Source of the DNA: Verrucomicrobiota bacterium
GTDB taxonomy: Bacteria > Verrucomicrobiota > Verrucomicrobiia > Verrucomicrobiales > DEV007
NCBI GenBank assembly: GCA_018970725.1
Contig: JAGWVU010000011.1
Coordinates: forward strand, 1-64,000
Reading direction: 5' to 3'
Length of the DNA: 64,000 nt
The position numbers and the translations under genes are program-made. Under the pieces are notes generated by a model, which worked only from the letters and a program-made list of their open reading frames with translations, made no database searches and had not been told where the DNA came from. Every line of letters begins with the position of its first letter. The first letter of the stretch is position 1. This document shows positions 9,423 through 17,449 of the stretch, in pieces.

Positions 9423-9869
9423 TCAGTCCAGATGCCGATCTTCGTATTTCACCCCAGCGTTATTCAAAAACTCTACCAACTCCTCCCGAAACGACTTCAC
9501 ACGATGATGTTCCGCTTGGTTCGCGATGTATTTCTGCACTTGAGGTCTTGCCGTCGGGCTCACCGTGAACGCGCCGTAGCCTTCCTGCCATGCAAACTCC
9601 CGCAGCTCGATCTCCTCATGCACCCACACGGACGAGGCCTTCTTCAGCTCCCGCATGAAATCGGCGAGACAATGCGTGGCCTTCAATCCCACCAACAAAT
9701 GCACATGGTCGGCCACTCCGCCGACACCTTGGACGAAGCCACCGAGTCCCCCGACTGTGCCACCAAGGTAATCATGAAGGCGTTCACGCCAGGAAGCGTC
9801 GATCAATGGCACGCGGTCCTTCGTGGAAAACACGATGTGGTAATGCAAGGCGAGAAACGTCGATGGCAT
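9423..9869 (-). CDS. REP-associated tyrosine transposase (IS200/IS605-like Y1 transposase)
   Basis: 148 residues, the normal TnpA length. It opens with LALHYHIVFSTKDR and carries the HUH metal motif in DHVHLLV (His55, His57). WQEGYGAFTVS follows, then the catalytic Tyr114 in YIANQ (YxxxQ, Gln118). It therefore looks catalytically complete. It cleaves and joins single-stranded DNA at hairpins, here presumably the flanking REP palindromes. The ATG is preceded on its strand by the right REP pair. No accessory tnpB is present. It is most likely a domesticated single-copy RAYT rather than a full insertion sequence. Confidence 0.9.
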   Translation of the reverse strand: MPSTFLALHYHIVFSTKDRVPLIDASWRERLHDYLGGTVGGLGGFVQGVGGVADHVHLLVGLKATHCLADFMRELKKASSVWVHEEIELREFAWQEGYGAFTVSPTARPQVQKYIANQAEHHRVKSFREELVEFLNNAGVKYEDRHLD

Positions 9870-9883
9870 GACGGCGTGCTTTG

Positions 9884-9980
9884 GCTGGCATCCCTCCGGG
9901 ATGAATGGTGTTTTCGCATCTTATCCGGTGGTATCACTTCGCTCAACCACCGGCTAATCGCTGGGATGCCTACGGCATCG
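9884..9980 (-). repeat. Right REP pair of the RAYT element
   Basis: Contains ggctggcatccctccgggatg and then ccggtggtatcacttcgctcaaccaccgg, followed by tgggatgcctacggcatcg. Read on the minus strand, these reproduce the left pair closely. The right edge lies 14 bp before the DUF1552 start codon, so the DUF1552 leader has been replaced by the REP sequence. Confidence 0.8.
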
Positions 9981-9994
9981 CAAGCTCGCCTTTC

Positions 9995-11293
9995 ATGATC
10001 ATGCACTTCCCCCACACCTCCACCGCCATACCCCGCCGACGCTTTCTGCGCGGCCTCGGAGTCACCCTTGGACTCCCTCTTTTGGAGCAAAACCTTACCC
10101 GCGCTGCATCCCAGACGCCTCCAAAGCGCATGCTGGTCATCGCGAACAATCTCGGCGTGCTGCCGAAGAACTTCTTTCCGACCCACGCGGGCCGCGACTA
10201 CGCGCTTTCGCCCTACCTTGAGATCCTCGCCGAGGTGCGGAATGAGTTCAGCGTGTTCAGTGGCCTCTCGCATCCCGGCGTGACCGGCGGACACAGCACG
10301 GACAACTGCTTTCTCACCTCGGCACGCGGCGCATTCAAAGCCGGATTCCGCAACAGCATCTCGCTCGATCAATACGCCGCCGAGAAGCTCGGGCAGGTGA
10401 CGCGCTTCCCCACGTTGAACCTCGGCGTGAACATCGAGAAAGCGAACCGCAGCCTCTCCTGGACGCGCGATGGCGTGCTGCTGCCCGCCGAAGACAGCGC
10501 TACCGCATTGTTTAATAAGATGTTCGTGCAAGGCAGTGCCGATGAGGTGAAGAAACAACTCCTCCGGCTCAAACAACGCGGCAGCATCCTCGACACACTC
10601 AACGCCGAGGCCGGACGTTTCAGCCGCACGCTCGGCAGCACGGACAAAGCCCGTCTCGATCAATACCTCACCTCCGTTCGTGAAGTGGAACAACGGCTCC
10701 AGGTCGCCAGCGAATGGGAGCAGCGCCCCAAGCCCGTCGCCACGCAGCCCGCGCCGACCGACATCAACGACAGCAAGCTCTTCTTTGAGAAGTTCGACCT
10801 CATGCTCAGCATCGCGCAGCTCGCCTTCGAATCCGACAGCACCCGCATCGTCACGCTGATGGTCGATGCCTTCAAAACGCCCGTGTTCTCTCTCCCCGGA
10901 CAAAAGGCTACCACCGAGACCTATCACAACCTCAGCCACCATGGCCAGAACGAGGAAAAGGTAAAGCAACTCGAAGCCGCCGACCGCCAGCACATGGCGC
11001 TGCTGCGCAAACTCATCGGCAATCTCGCCGCCAAGCCCGAAGGCGGCCAGCGCCTGCTCGACCGCACCATGGTCCTCTACGGCAGCAACCTCGGCGACGC
11101 CAACATCCACGACAACACCAACCTCCCCATCCTCCTCGCCGGCGGCGGCCTCCAACACGGCCAGCACCTCGCCTTCAAGCGCGATCACAACAAACCGCTC
11201 TGCAATCTCTTCGTCACCATGCTGCAAAACATGGGCATCGAGACCGACACCTTTGGAAGCAATGCGGGAACGTTGAATGAATTGAGGTCATGA
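9995..11293 (+). CDS. DUF1552 protein with Tat signal
   Basis: 432 residues from the chosen ATG; a second ATG lies two codons later. The frame stays open upstream through the REP repeat, so an earlier start is not credible. A twin-arginine signal, RRRFLRGLGVTLGLPLLE, is near the N-terminus. Typical DUF1552 features follow: MLVIANNLGVLPKNFFP, FSGLSHPGVTGGHS, and TMVLYGSNLGDAN near the C-terminus. The fold is alkaline-phosphatase-like. Partner of the DUF1592 gene upstream. Its stop overlaps the next start (ATGA). Confidence 0.9.
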   Translation: MIMHFPHTSTAIPRRRFLRGLGVTLGLPLLEQNLTRAASQTPPKRMLVIANNLGVLPKNFFPTHAGRDYALSPYLEILAEVRNEFSVFSGLSHPGVTGGHSTDNCFLTSARGAFKAGFRNSISLDQYAAEKLGQVTRFPTLNLGVNIEKANRSLSWTRDGVLLPAEDSATALFNKMFVQGSADEVKKQLLRLKQRGSILDTLNAEAGRFSRTLGSTDKARLDQYLTSVREVEQRLQVASEWEQRPKPVATQPAPTDINDSKLFFEKFDLMLSIAQLAFESDSTRIVTLMVDAFKTPVFSLPGQKATTETYHNLSHHGQNEEKVKQLEAADRQHMALLRKLIGNLAAKPEGGQRLLDRTMVLYGSNLGDANIHDNTNLPILLAGGGLQHGQHLAFKRDHNKPLCNLFVTMLQNMGIETDTFGSNAGTLNELRS

Positions 11294-12583
11294 AAATCTC
11301 CCTCGTGATCCTGATGCTCGCGCCGGTGGCCGCCCTGCACTCCGCTGAAGCCAAACCCAACATCGTTCTCATCCTCGCCGACGATCTCGGCTGGAGCGAC
11401 CTCGGCTGCTACGGCGCGGACTTGCATGAGACACCTCACCTCGACAGTCTCGCGCAACAAGGGATGCGCTTCACCGATGCCTATGCGATGTCGGTGTGCT
11501 CGCCGAGCCGAGCGGCCCTGCTCACGGGCAAGCACGCCGCGCGGCTGCACATGACGATCTGGTCGGAGGGATCGCGCAACGGCCCGAAGAAACGCAAACT
11601 CATCGAAGCCGCTTCGCTGCATGACCTACCCCACACCGAGACGACCCTCGCCCGGCATTTTCAGGAGGCGGGTTACCTCACCGCGCTGGTCGGGAAATGG
11701 CACCTCGGCGATGCGAGCCATTATCCCGAAACCCACAGCTTCGATGTGAACATCGGCGGCACACAATGGGGCGCACCGCACACTTTCTTCTGGCCCTACA
11801 GCGGGAGCGGGCGCTTCGGGCCTGAATTTCGCTTCGTCCCGCACCTGGAGTTCGGCAAGCCCGGCGAATACCTCACCGACCGGCTCACCGACGAAGCGCT
11901 CCGCGTGATCGACCGCGCAGGCGCTCAACCCTTTTTTCTTTACCTCGCCCATCACGCGCCACACACGCCGATGGAGGCCAAGGCCGACGCCGTGCGTCAT
12001 TTCGAAGCCAAGCTCCGCCCCGGCCAGCATCACCAGCGACAACGGCGGCTACATCGGCACGGAGAAAGGCCAGACCGTGCCCGTGACCAGCAACGCTCCG
12101 CTGCGTTCCGGCAAAGGTTCCCTCTACGAAGGCGGCATCCGCGTGCCCCTGATCGTGCGCTGGCCCGGCATCACGCCCGCCGTAGCTGAGTGCCAGGAGC
12201 CCGTGGTGTTGATGGACCTCTTTCACACCCTCACCGCCACGCTATCCAATGCAAAACCGACGGGAACCGCCGACGGGATCGACCTCAAACCCCTGCTGCA
12301 AAACCCCGAGACCAAGCTCAACCGCGACGCCCTCTACTTTCACTATCCGCACTACTACGCCACCACCACCCCCGTGAGCGCCGTGCGTTCCGGCGACTGG
12401 AAGCTGCTCGAATACCTCGAAGACGGTCGGAGCGAGCTTTACCACCTCCAGGATGACCCCGGCGAGCAGACCGATCTCGCGCACCGGAGGCCGGACAAAG
12501 CCGCGTCATTGCTCCAACAACTCCAAGAGTGGCGCACCGAAGGGAACGCCGCCATGCCAACCCCGAATCCAAATTCCAGATAG
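11290..12583 (+). pseudogene. Sulfatase, internally deleted and frameshifted
   Basis: The N-terminal part (11290 to about 12030) has a signal peptide, NIVLILADDLGWSDLGCYGA, the formylglycine motif CSPSR (in SVCSPSRAALLTGKHAARL) and VGKWHLGD. After FEAKLRPGQ the reading frame shifts by +1 and resumes at ITSDNGGYIGTEKG, continuing to RSGKGSLYEGGIRVPLIVRW and a normal C-terminus at 12583. Sulfatases have about 35-40 residues between these points, so roughly 110 bp plus the frame have been lost near 12030. The active site residues outside the gap remain, but no full-length product can be made. An assembly error is the alternative. Confidence 0.85.
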
Positions 12584-12597
12584 GACGACCCTCACCC

Positions 12598-13432
12598 ATG
12601 AAAACACTCCTCACTTTCCTTCTCACCGTCTCCACAGCCTTCGCTGTCGAGCGGGCGGATGTCGTCGTCTTGGCCGCGACACCCGGCGGGAGATACCGGG
12701 GTGCCCAGCGAATCGTTCGACCTCGCCGAGGAAAACTGGAAATGGCCTGAAGCCGATGCCGCCGGGCGCGAGCGCATCTTCCAGCGCTACTGGGCGCATG
12801 CCGAAGGCTATCTCTGGCTGCTGCAAAACGACCCCGAGGTGCCTCCCGCCATCCGCGAGGAAGCGCGGCTCTACGGCTTCCCCAAGGACGAGTTCACCGA
12901 CAACCGGCATCGACCGCATCACATTTACGTGCGCCAGGGCCGCCGCATCTGGGGCGAGTATACTTTCACGGAGCGCGACGCCTCGCTCGATCCCGCCACC
13001 GGCCTGCCCCGCCGCAAGCCGGACGGCATCGCCGTCGCCGAATTCGGCTTTGACTCCCACGGCGTGCACAAATACAACCCCGCGCATCCCGGAGTCCGCG
13101 AAGGCTACATCTTCATCGAGCACCAGCCGTTACAGCTTCCCTATCGCATCCTCGTGCCGAAGTGTGTCGATGGATTGCTGGTTCCGGTGGCCTGCAGCGC
13201 CAGTCACGTTGGTTACCAAACCATTCGCATGGAACCTGTCTTCATGGCCCTCGGCGAAGCCTGCGGCATCGCGGCGAAAACCGCGCTCGATGCCAAAACG
13301 GAACTCCGCGCCGTCGACATCGCCACCGTGCAACGAGAGATCCTGAAGCGCGAGGGCGTCATCCTTTACGAAGCGATCGTTCAGGTCGGCCCAGAGGTTG
13401 AAGGGGATCTGGATGGAATGAAGGTCGAGTAG
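12598..13432 (+). pseudogene. FAD-dependent oxidoreductase (FAD_oxidored type) with large internal deletion
   Basis: An intact start encodes a signal peptide (MKTLLTFLLTVSTAFAVE) and the beginning of the FAD-binding motif, ADVVVLAATPGG, then the frame fails near 12690. A different frame resumes at VPSESFDLAEENWKWPEAD and runs through the characteristic FPKDEF, LPYRILVPKCVDGLLVPVACSASH and MEPVFMALGEACGIAA to 13432. Family members are about 550-600 residues; about 260 are missing between the two pieces. The last ~18 codons (after GVILYE) belong to the adjoining fragment, not to this family. Sulfatase plus FAD oxidoreductase next to DUF1592/DUF1552 is a recurrent PVC arrangement. Confidence 0.8.
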
Positions 13433-13690
13433 ATCCCCGTCGAACGGCAAGCGGCTCCCCGAGGTTTCCAGACCGGTCCAGCGGTAATCGAATCCCGCCA
13501 ACAGCCGGAAGTGGTCCCGCAGGGCGAGGGGGACCTTGCCCGAGGCCTCGGCCTCCCGCCGACGGACCGATCCATCCCCTTCGGAAAAATCCGCATCGCC
13601 CACTTCGGTCAACCCGAATCCACCGACGGAAAAATTCGGAATGAAAGTTTCCTGCGCTGGTTTGCTCTCGCCCGCCCGGGCATTCTAAGA
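13377..13690 (-). pseudogene. Fragment of a putative outer-membrane beta-barrel protein
   Basis: On the minus strand a frame open from a stop near 13690 reads AQETFIPNFSVGGFGLTEVG, then LRDHFRLLAGFDYRWTGLE and IPFNLWADLNDRF, before turning into antisense of the oxidoreductase at about 13377. Alternating residues and the GFDYRW/LWADLNDRF strands look like the start of a mature beta-barrel protein. Both the signal peptide and the rest of the barrel are absent, so only ~100 codons of the original gene survive. The family assignment is tentative. Confidence 0.5.
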
Positions 13691-13857
13691 CCAAAAAAGA
13701 AGGGAAACAAGGACTCCGGCGCGCCCGACCATCCCCGCCAGCAACGAGAGGAACGGGCCACCTGACAACAACTTTTCGCGGCACTTTTCCCCGGACCGCC
13801 AATGCCACTTGTCCCCGGCGAAAAGTGGCGCATACTACCTCCCCTTCCCCCACCGCG

Positions 13858-15222
13858 ATGCCCAAGGTCTACCTGAAAACCTACGGTTGCCAGATGAACG
13901 AGCGCGACTCCGAGCAAGTCGCCCGGATGTTCGTCGATCGCGGTTACACGGTCACTCCCCGGGAAGAGGAGGCGGATGTTGTGCTCATCAACACCTGCTC
14001 CGTGCGGGATCAGGCTGAGCAAAAGGCCCTGAGCAACATGGCGCGGCTTCGCAAACTGCGGGACGAGCGCCGCCACGTGGTTTACGGATTCCTCGGCTGC
14101 ATGGCCCAAAGCCGCGGCGCCGAACTCGTTGCGGAACTTCCCCACGTCGATCTCGTCGCCGGGACCCAGAAATACCATAAGGTGGTCGATCACGTCGAAA
14201 CCATCCTGCGCGCCAAATTGAGCCGGGAAATGGATGACCTTCGGCACCCGATCATCGATACCGGCGAGGAGGCGGAATCGCAGAACACGATCCGGGATCA
14301 TGTGGAAGGCGGGCGTCAGGTGAGCGCCTTCGTGAGCATCATGCAGGGGTGCAACATGAAGTGCACGTTCTGCATCGTCCCCTTCACCCGGGGTCCGGAA
14401 CGAGCCCGGCCGATCGCCGAAATCGTGGCGGAAGTGCGCCGTCTGGCGGATCAGGGAACACGGGAGGTCACGCTGCTCGGCCAGATCGTCAACCTTTACG
14501 GCCGGCATGAATTCCCCGTCGTGGATGGGAAGACCCCGTTCACCCAACTTCTCGAGGCGATCCACGAGATCGACGGGATCCGCCGGATCCGGTTCACCTC
14601 GCCCCACCCGGTCGGTTACAAGGAGGACGTCATCGCCGCTTTCGGCCGGTTGCCCAAGCTGGCCAGTCACGTCCATTTTCCGATGCAGTCGGGCTCAGAC
14701 CGCATCCTCAAGCTGATGCACCGTCCTTACAAGGCCGGGAAATTCCTCGCCATCTGCGAGCGGATGAAGGAGGTCCGCCCTGACATCGCGATTTCCACCG
14801 ATATCATCGTCGGATTCCCGGGCGAAACGGAGGAAGACTACGAACAGACCAAGGAAATGGTGCGCCGCGTGGGGTTCGACCATGCATTCGTGTTCCGCTA
14901 TTCCCCGCGCCGGGACACCCCGGCGGCCCTCCTGCCCGACCAATTGCCGGAACGGGTCAAGGAGGAACGCAACCAGGACTTGCTCGCCCTGTTGGAATCG
15001 ATCACCGCTCCGAAATTCGCCGCCATGGTCGGCCAGGACGTCGAGATCCTCTGCGACGGTCCGAGCAAACGGAATCCTCACCGCCTTTCCGGCCGGACCA
15101 GCACGAACCGCATCGTTATTCTGGAAGGCAACGAAAGGCTCATCGGGGAGATGTTCGATGTCCACATCCGGGAAACAACCGGACATACGCTTTACGGGGA
15201 GCCGGTGCTCGCCATGGTTTGA
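13858..15222 (+). CDS. miaB: tRNA-2-methylthio-N6-dimethylallyladenosine synthase MiaB
   Basis: 454 residues from the ATG at 13858. N-terminal UPF0004 domain with cluster cysteines in TYGCQMNERDSEQ, NTCSVRD and GCMAQ. The radical-SAM motif CNMKCTFC gives Cys165, Cys169 and Cys172, followed by SPHPVGYKEDV. A C-terminal TRAM domain ends at HTLYGEPV. It methylthiolates A37 of tRNAs reading UNN codons, using two 4Fe-4S clusters and SAM. The usual GQNVNxYG is GQIVNLYG here. A 7-bp inverted repeat (gccactt ... aagtggc) lies just upstream. It may lead a short run with the next two genes. Confidence 0.95.
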   Translation: MPKVYLKTYGCQMNERDSEQVARMFVDRGYTVTPREEEADVVLINTCSVRDQAEQKALSNMARLRKLRDERRHVVYGFLGCMAQSRGAELVAELPHVDLVAGTQKYHKVVDHVETILRAKLSREMDDLRHPIIDTGEEAESQNTIRDHVEGGRQVSAFVSIMQGCNMKCTFCIVPFTRGPERARPIAEIVAEVRRLADQGTREVTLLGQIVNLYGRHEFPVVDGKTPFTQLLEAIHEIDGIRRIRFTSPHPVGYKEDVIAAFGRLPKLASHVHFPMQSGSDRILKLMHRPYKAGKFLAICERMKEVRPDIAISTDIIVGFPGETEEDYEQTKEMVRRVGFDHAFVFRYSPRRDTPAALLPDQLPERVKEERNQDLLALLESITAPKFAAMVGQDVEILCDGPSKRNPHRLSGRTSTNRIVILEGNERLIGEMFDVHIRETTGHTLYGEPVLAMV

Positions 15223-15249
15223 CAGTTCGATTCACCGTTCACGCGCTTC

Positions 15250-15831
15250 ATGGAAGATCTTTACCGACTCTGTTACGAGGACATTCAACTCAAACCGACT
15301 GCGATTCTCCTCGGGCTCGTGCTGGTGAGCCTGCATCTCGCCGCGTGGTTTCAGCAGGACGCGGTGCGCGCATTCCTCCCCAAGTTCCCCCGCCACCGGG
15401 AGATCGGCATCGGTCTGCTCCTCGCCGGAACCGCGTGGTCCTACTGGTTGGTGTGTTACATGGATCTGGGCGAGTTTTACGCCGTGGAGAAGTTCGTGAA
15501 GTTCGCGCTCCCGCTTTCATTCGCTCTCCTCGTCTATCATGCTCCCGAATTCCTCGCGGTCCGGGCCACCGGAATTCTTTTGATGCTGCTGGCGGGACCG
15601 GTGCTGCAGGCCGCCTTTCTCGAGGCACCCTTCACCCGGCTGCTGCTCCCGATCATCGCCTACGTCTGGATCATCGTGGGGATGTTCTGGGTCGGCATGC
15701 CCTACCTGATGCGCGATTGGATCGACTGGATCATCGCCAAGGATCATCCGAAGCGCTGGTCCTATGCCTGCGGGATCGGGGCCGGTTACGGTCTGCTCAT
15801 GATCCTTTGCGCCGCCACCTGGCAGGTTTGA
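15250..15831 (+). CDS. Conserved integral membrane protein, function unknown
   Basis: 193 residues with about six hydrophobic segments, for example ILLGLVLVSLHLAAWF, IGIGLLLAGTAWSYWLVCYM, LPLSFALLVYHAP, ATGILLMLLAGPVLQAAFL, LLLPIIAYVWIIVGMFWV and a final GLLMILCAATW. The product has no motif I recognise. It lies 27 nt after miaB and one base before the GT9 gene, so it is probably co-transcribed with an envelope-related glycosyltransferase. Confidence 0.75.
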   Translation: MEDLYRLCYEDIQLKPTAILLGLVLVSLHLAAWFQQDAVRAFLPKFPRHREIGIGLLLAGTAWSYWLVCYMDLGEFYAVEKFVKFALPLSFALLVYHAPEFLAVRATGILLMLLAGPVLQAAFLEAPFTRLLLPIIAYVWIIVGMFWVGMPYLMRDWIDWIIAKDHPKRWSYACGIGAGYGLLMILCAATWQV

Positions 15832-15832
15832 G

Positions 15833-16750
15833 GTGAGCACTCCGCCTTCACGGCCCAGAATCCTCGTGATCCGCGGGGGGGCCATCGGCGACTTCATCCT
15901 GACATTGCCGGCCATCCGTCTCCTCCGCGAGGGCCTGCCCGACCCACAACTGGAGATTCTCGGTTATCCCGGCATCACCTCGGTGGCCACCATGGCCGGC
16001 TTTGCCGACCGTCTCCGATCCATCGAACACGGGGCCCTGGCCCCCTTCTTCGCGCCCGGCGCCAAACTGGACCCCGACCTGTGCGACTACTTCGCCAGTT
16101 TCCAACTCGTCCTTTCCTACCTCTACGATCCTGACGGCTTCTTCGCCGCCAATCTGGAAAGGGCCGGGGTCAAAACCCTTCTCAAGGGCCCCCACCGGAT
16201 GGACGAAAGCAAAGGGGTGCCCGCCGCCACCCAACTGGCCCTCCCCTTGCAAGATCTCGCCCTCTACCTCGAACACCCCTGGGTCTCACTCGGCCTGCCC
16301 CTCCCCGAAACGCGCAGCCCGGTCATCGCATTTCATCCGGGCAGCGGCAGCCCACGCAAGAACTGGGGTTACGAACGATGGGTGGAGCTGGCGACCCTGC
16401 TGAAAGCGGAATCCTATCTGGTCCTCAGTGGCGAGGCGGAACGCGAGACCATCGGAGACTTGCTCGACCTGATGCGGTCCCGGCATCTCAAGTTCGAGCA
16501 TCTCGCCGGGGTTCCCCTGACCGATGTCGCCACCGCCCTGACCGGATGTCGCCTCTACATCGGCCACGACAGCGGAATTTCCCATCTCGCCGCCGCCTGC
16601 GACCTGCCTTGTGTGGTCCTCTTCGGGCACACCGCCCCTGAAATCTGGGCCCCAAAAAATCCGGGGGTCCGCGTGCTGAGAGCCCCGGAGGGCCAACTGG
16701 CCGCCCTGCCGCCCCGGGAGGTCGCCGCCACGGTGCGCAGCCTGATGTGA
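15833..16750 (+). CDS. Glycosyltransferase family 9 (heptosyltransferase-like)
   Basis: 305 residues, GTG start one base after the previous stop. The N-terminal ILVIRGGAIGDFILTLPAI is the ADP-heptose-transferase signature. The C-terminal half has FHPGSGSPRKNWGYERW, CRLYIGHDSGISHLAAA and VVLFGHTAPEIWAP, the nucleotide-sugar-binding elements of the family. It probably adds a sugar to lipopolysaccharide core or a related envelope glycan at the inner membrane. Acceptor unknown. Confidence 0.88.
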   Translation: MSTPPSRPRILVIRGGAIGDFILTLPAIRLLREGLPDPQLEILGYPGITSVATMAGFADRLRSIEHGALAPFFAPGAKLDPDLCDYFASFQLVLSYLYDPDGFFAANLERAGVKTLLKGPHRMDESKGVPAATQLALPLQDLALYLEHPWVSLGLPLPETRSPVIAFHPGSGSPRKNWGYERWVELATLLKAESYLVLSGEAERETIGDLLDLMRSRHLKFEHLAGVPLTDVATALTGCRLYIGHDSGISHLAAACDLPCVVLFGHTAPEIWAPKNPGVRVLRAPEGQLAALPPREVAATVRSLM

Positions 16751-16766
16751 GCGGATTCCGGGACTA

Positions 16767-16926
16767 GTGGTCCGCCCAGCCTAAACAGACGGCATTTTCC
16801 GGTTCTTTTAACCGCCGCCTGCGTTGCTCGTCAGTCAGTTGTGTCCGCACAGCCTCCCTCCTCGCGCCTTGGCGGCGGCCAAAACTCCGCGGTAGCTGCC
16901 CCATCGCTTTAGGCTGGGCGGACCAC
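16767..16926. repeat. 160-bp element with 19-bp perfect terminal inverted repeats
   Basis: Left end 16767-16785 (gtggtccgcccagcctaaa) and right end 16908-16926 are perfect reverse complements over 19 bp. A second nested pair, ttttaaccgccgcc and ggcggcggccaaaa, matches at 12 of 14 positions. The interior has no open frame of note. It could be a MITE or a structured RNA. It sits between the GT9 stop and the iron-responsive promoter, and is too GC-rich and lacks a T-run for an ordinary terminator. Confidence 0.7.
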
Positions 16927-16943
16927 CAGAAGGAAGTCGCTAC

Positions 16944-16991
16944 TGAGACTCAATCTCAGAATTTGCTTGCAGAGATTGAGACTCTATCTCA
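16944..16991 (+). promoter_or_regulatory. Tandem Fur-like operator before the BFD ferredoxin
   Basis: Two 15-bp palindromes share the form TGAGA-N5-TCTCA: 16944-16958 (spacer ctcaa) and 16977-16991 (spacer ctcta). Their centres are 33 bp apart, about three helical turns. The arms resemble the GAGA/TCTC variant of 7-1-7 Fur boxes. A weak promoter (TTGCAG at 16967, CATTAT at 16990) would be covered by the second site, consistent with repression when iron is replete. A Fur-family gene is at 30439-30897. Binding by Fur is inference. Confidence 0.65.
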
Positions 16992-17022
16992 TTATCTCTT
17001 CAACCCCTTCGGCTCTTCTCCA

Positions 17023-17313
17023 ATGTCGCAACCGCAACCTTCGGAAAGTTCCATCCTGCAGGGCAACGCCGGCAGCATCATCTGTTTTTGTGAACGGATC
17101 ACGGAACTGGAGATCCGGACCGCGATTGTATTGGGCAAGGCGGAGACGGTCGACGAAGTGAGCGGACAGACGCGCGCCGGGACCGCCTGCCGCGCCTGCC
17201 ATTGCCGCATCCAGCGGATGCTCGAAGGAAAACCCCCGCAATGCGGCGGCGGGTGCAGCCGATGCGACGGCTGCGGGTGGATCGCCGCCCTCTGCGCCTG
17301 CCACCAAGGCTGA
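17023..17313 (+). CDS. BFD-like [2Fe-2S] protein with Cys-rich tail
   Basis: 96 residues from the ATG. The core IICFCERITELEI plus GTACRACHCRI gives the C-x-C ... C-x2-C ligand set of bacterioferritin-associated ferredoxin (BFD). BFD binds bacterioferritin and passes electrons through its heme to release stored iron. It is extended by about 25 residues with six more cysteines (PQCGGGCSRCDGCGW, then LCACHQG), not a normal BFD feature. It lies directly downstream of the two Fur-like sites and convergent with the bacterioferritin gene, which supports an iron-mobilisation role. Confidence 0.82.
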   Translation: MSQPQPSESSILQGNAGSIICFCERITELEIRTAIVLGKAETVDEVSGQTRAGTACRACHCRIQRMLEGKPPQCGGGCSRCDGCGWIAALCACHQG

Positions 17314-17449
17314 GGGGAAGGGCCTGCCCTGCAATCAACCCGCGGGGAGTCACAGGAAAGCCGGGGAGCCTATCGAGAGAAGTGAGAGGCATCCCTTGCC
17401 CTCGGGGTGACAAAGGATGCCGGAGGGGTCCCGGGTTCGGGACGGATTC

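Larger units (their letters stand above)
9308..9980. mobile_element. REP-associated tyrosine transposase element with mirrored palindromes
   Basis: About 670 bp. A Y1 transposase gene (9423-9869) is bracketed by two classes of palindrome arranged in mirror image. Outer arms (9308-9370 and 9920-9980) share cgatgccg-a/t-aggcat, attagccggtggttga and an accaccgg return arm, in opposite orientation. Inner arms (9388-9412 and 9884-9906) share the core gggatgccagcc. Each arm contains its own hairpin, which is typical of REP/BIME units mobilised by RAYT proteins. The element splits the DUF1592-DUF1552 pair. Confidence 0.85.

Noticed and set aside
9261-9998. Plus-strand frame through the transposase region starting at the DUF1592 stop
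   Set aside because: It is antisense to a transposase with intact HUH and YxxxQ motifs and reads through the REP palindromes.
11950-12100. Programmed frameshift in the sulfatase
   Set aside because: No slippery site, and about 35-40 expected residues are absent, so deletion fits better.
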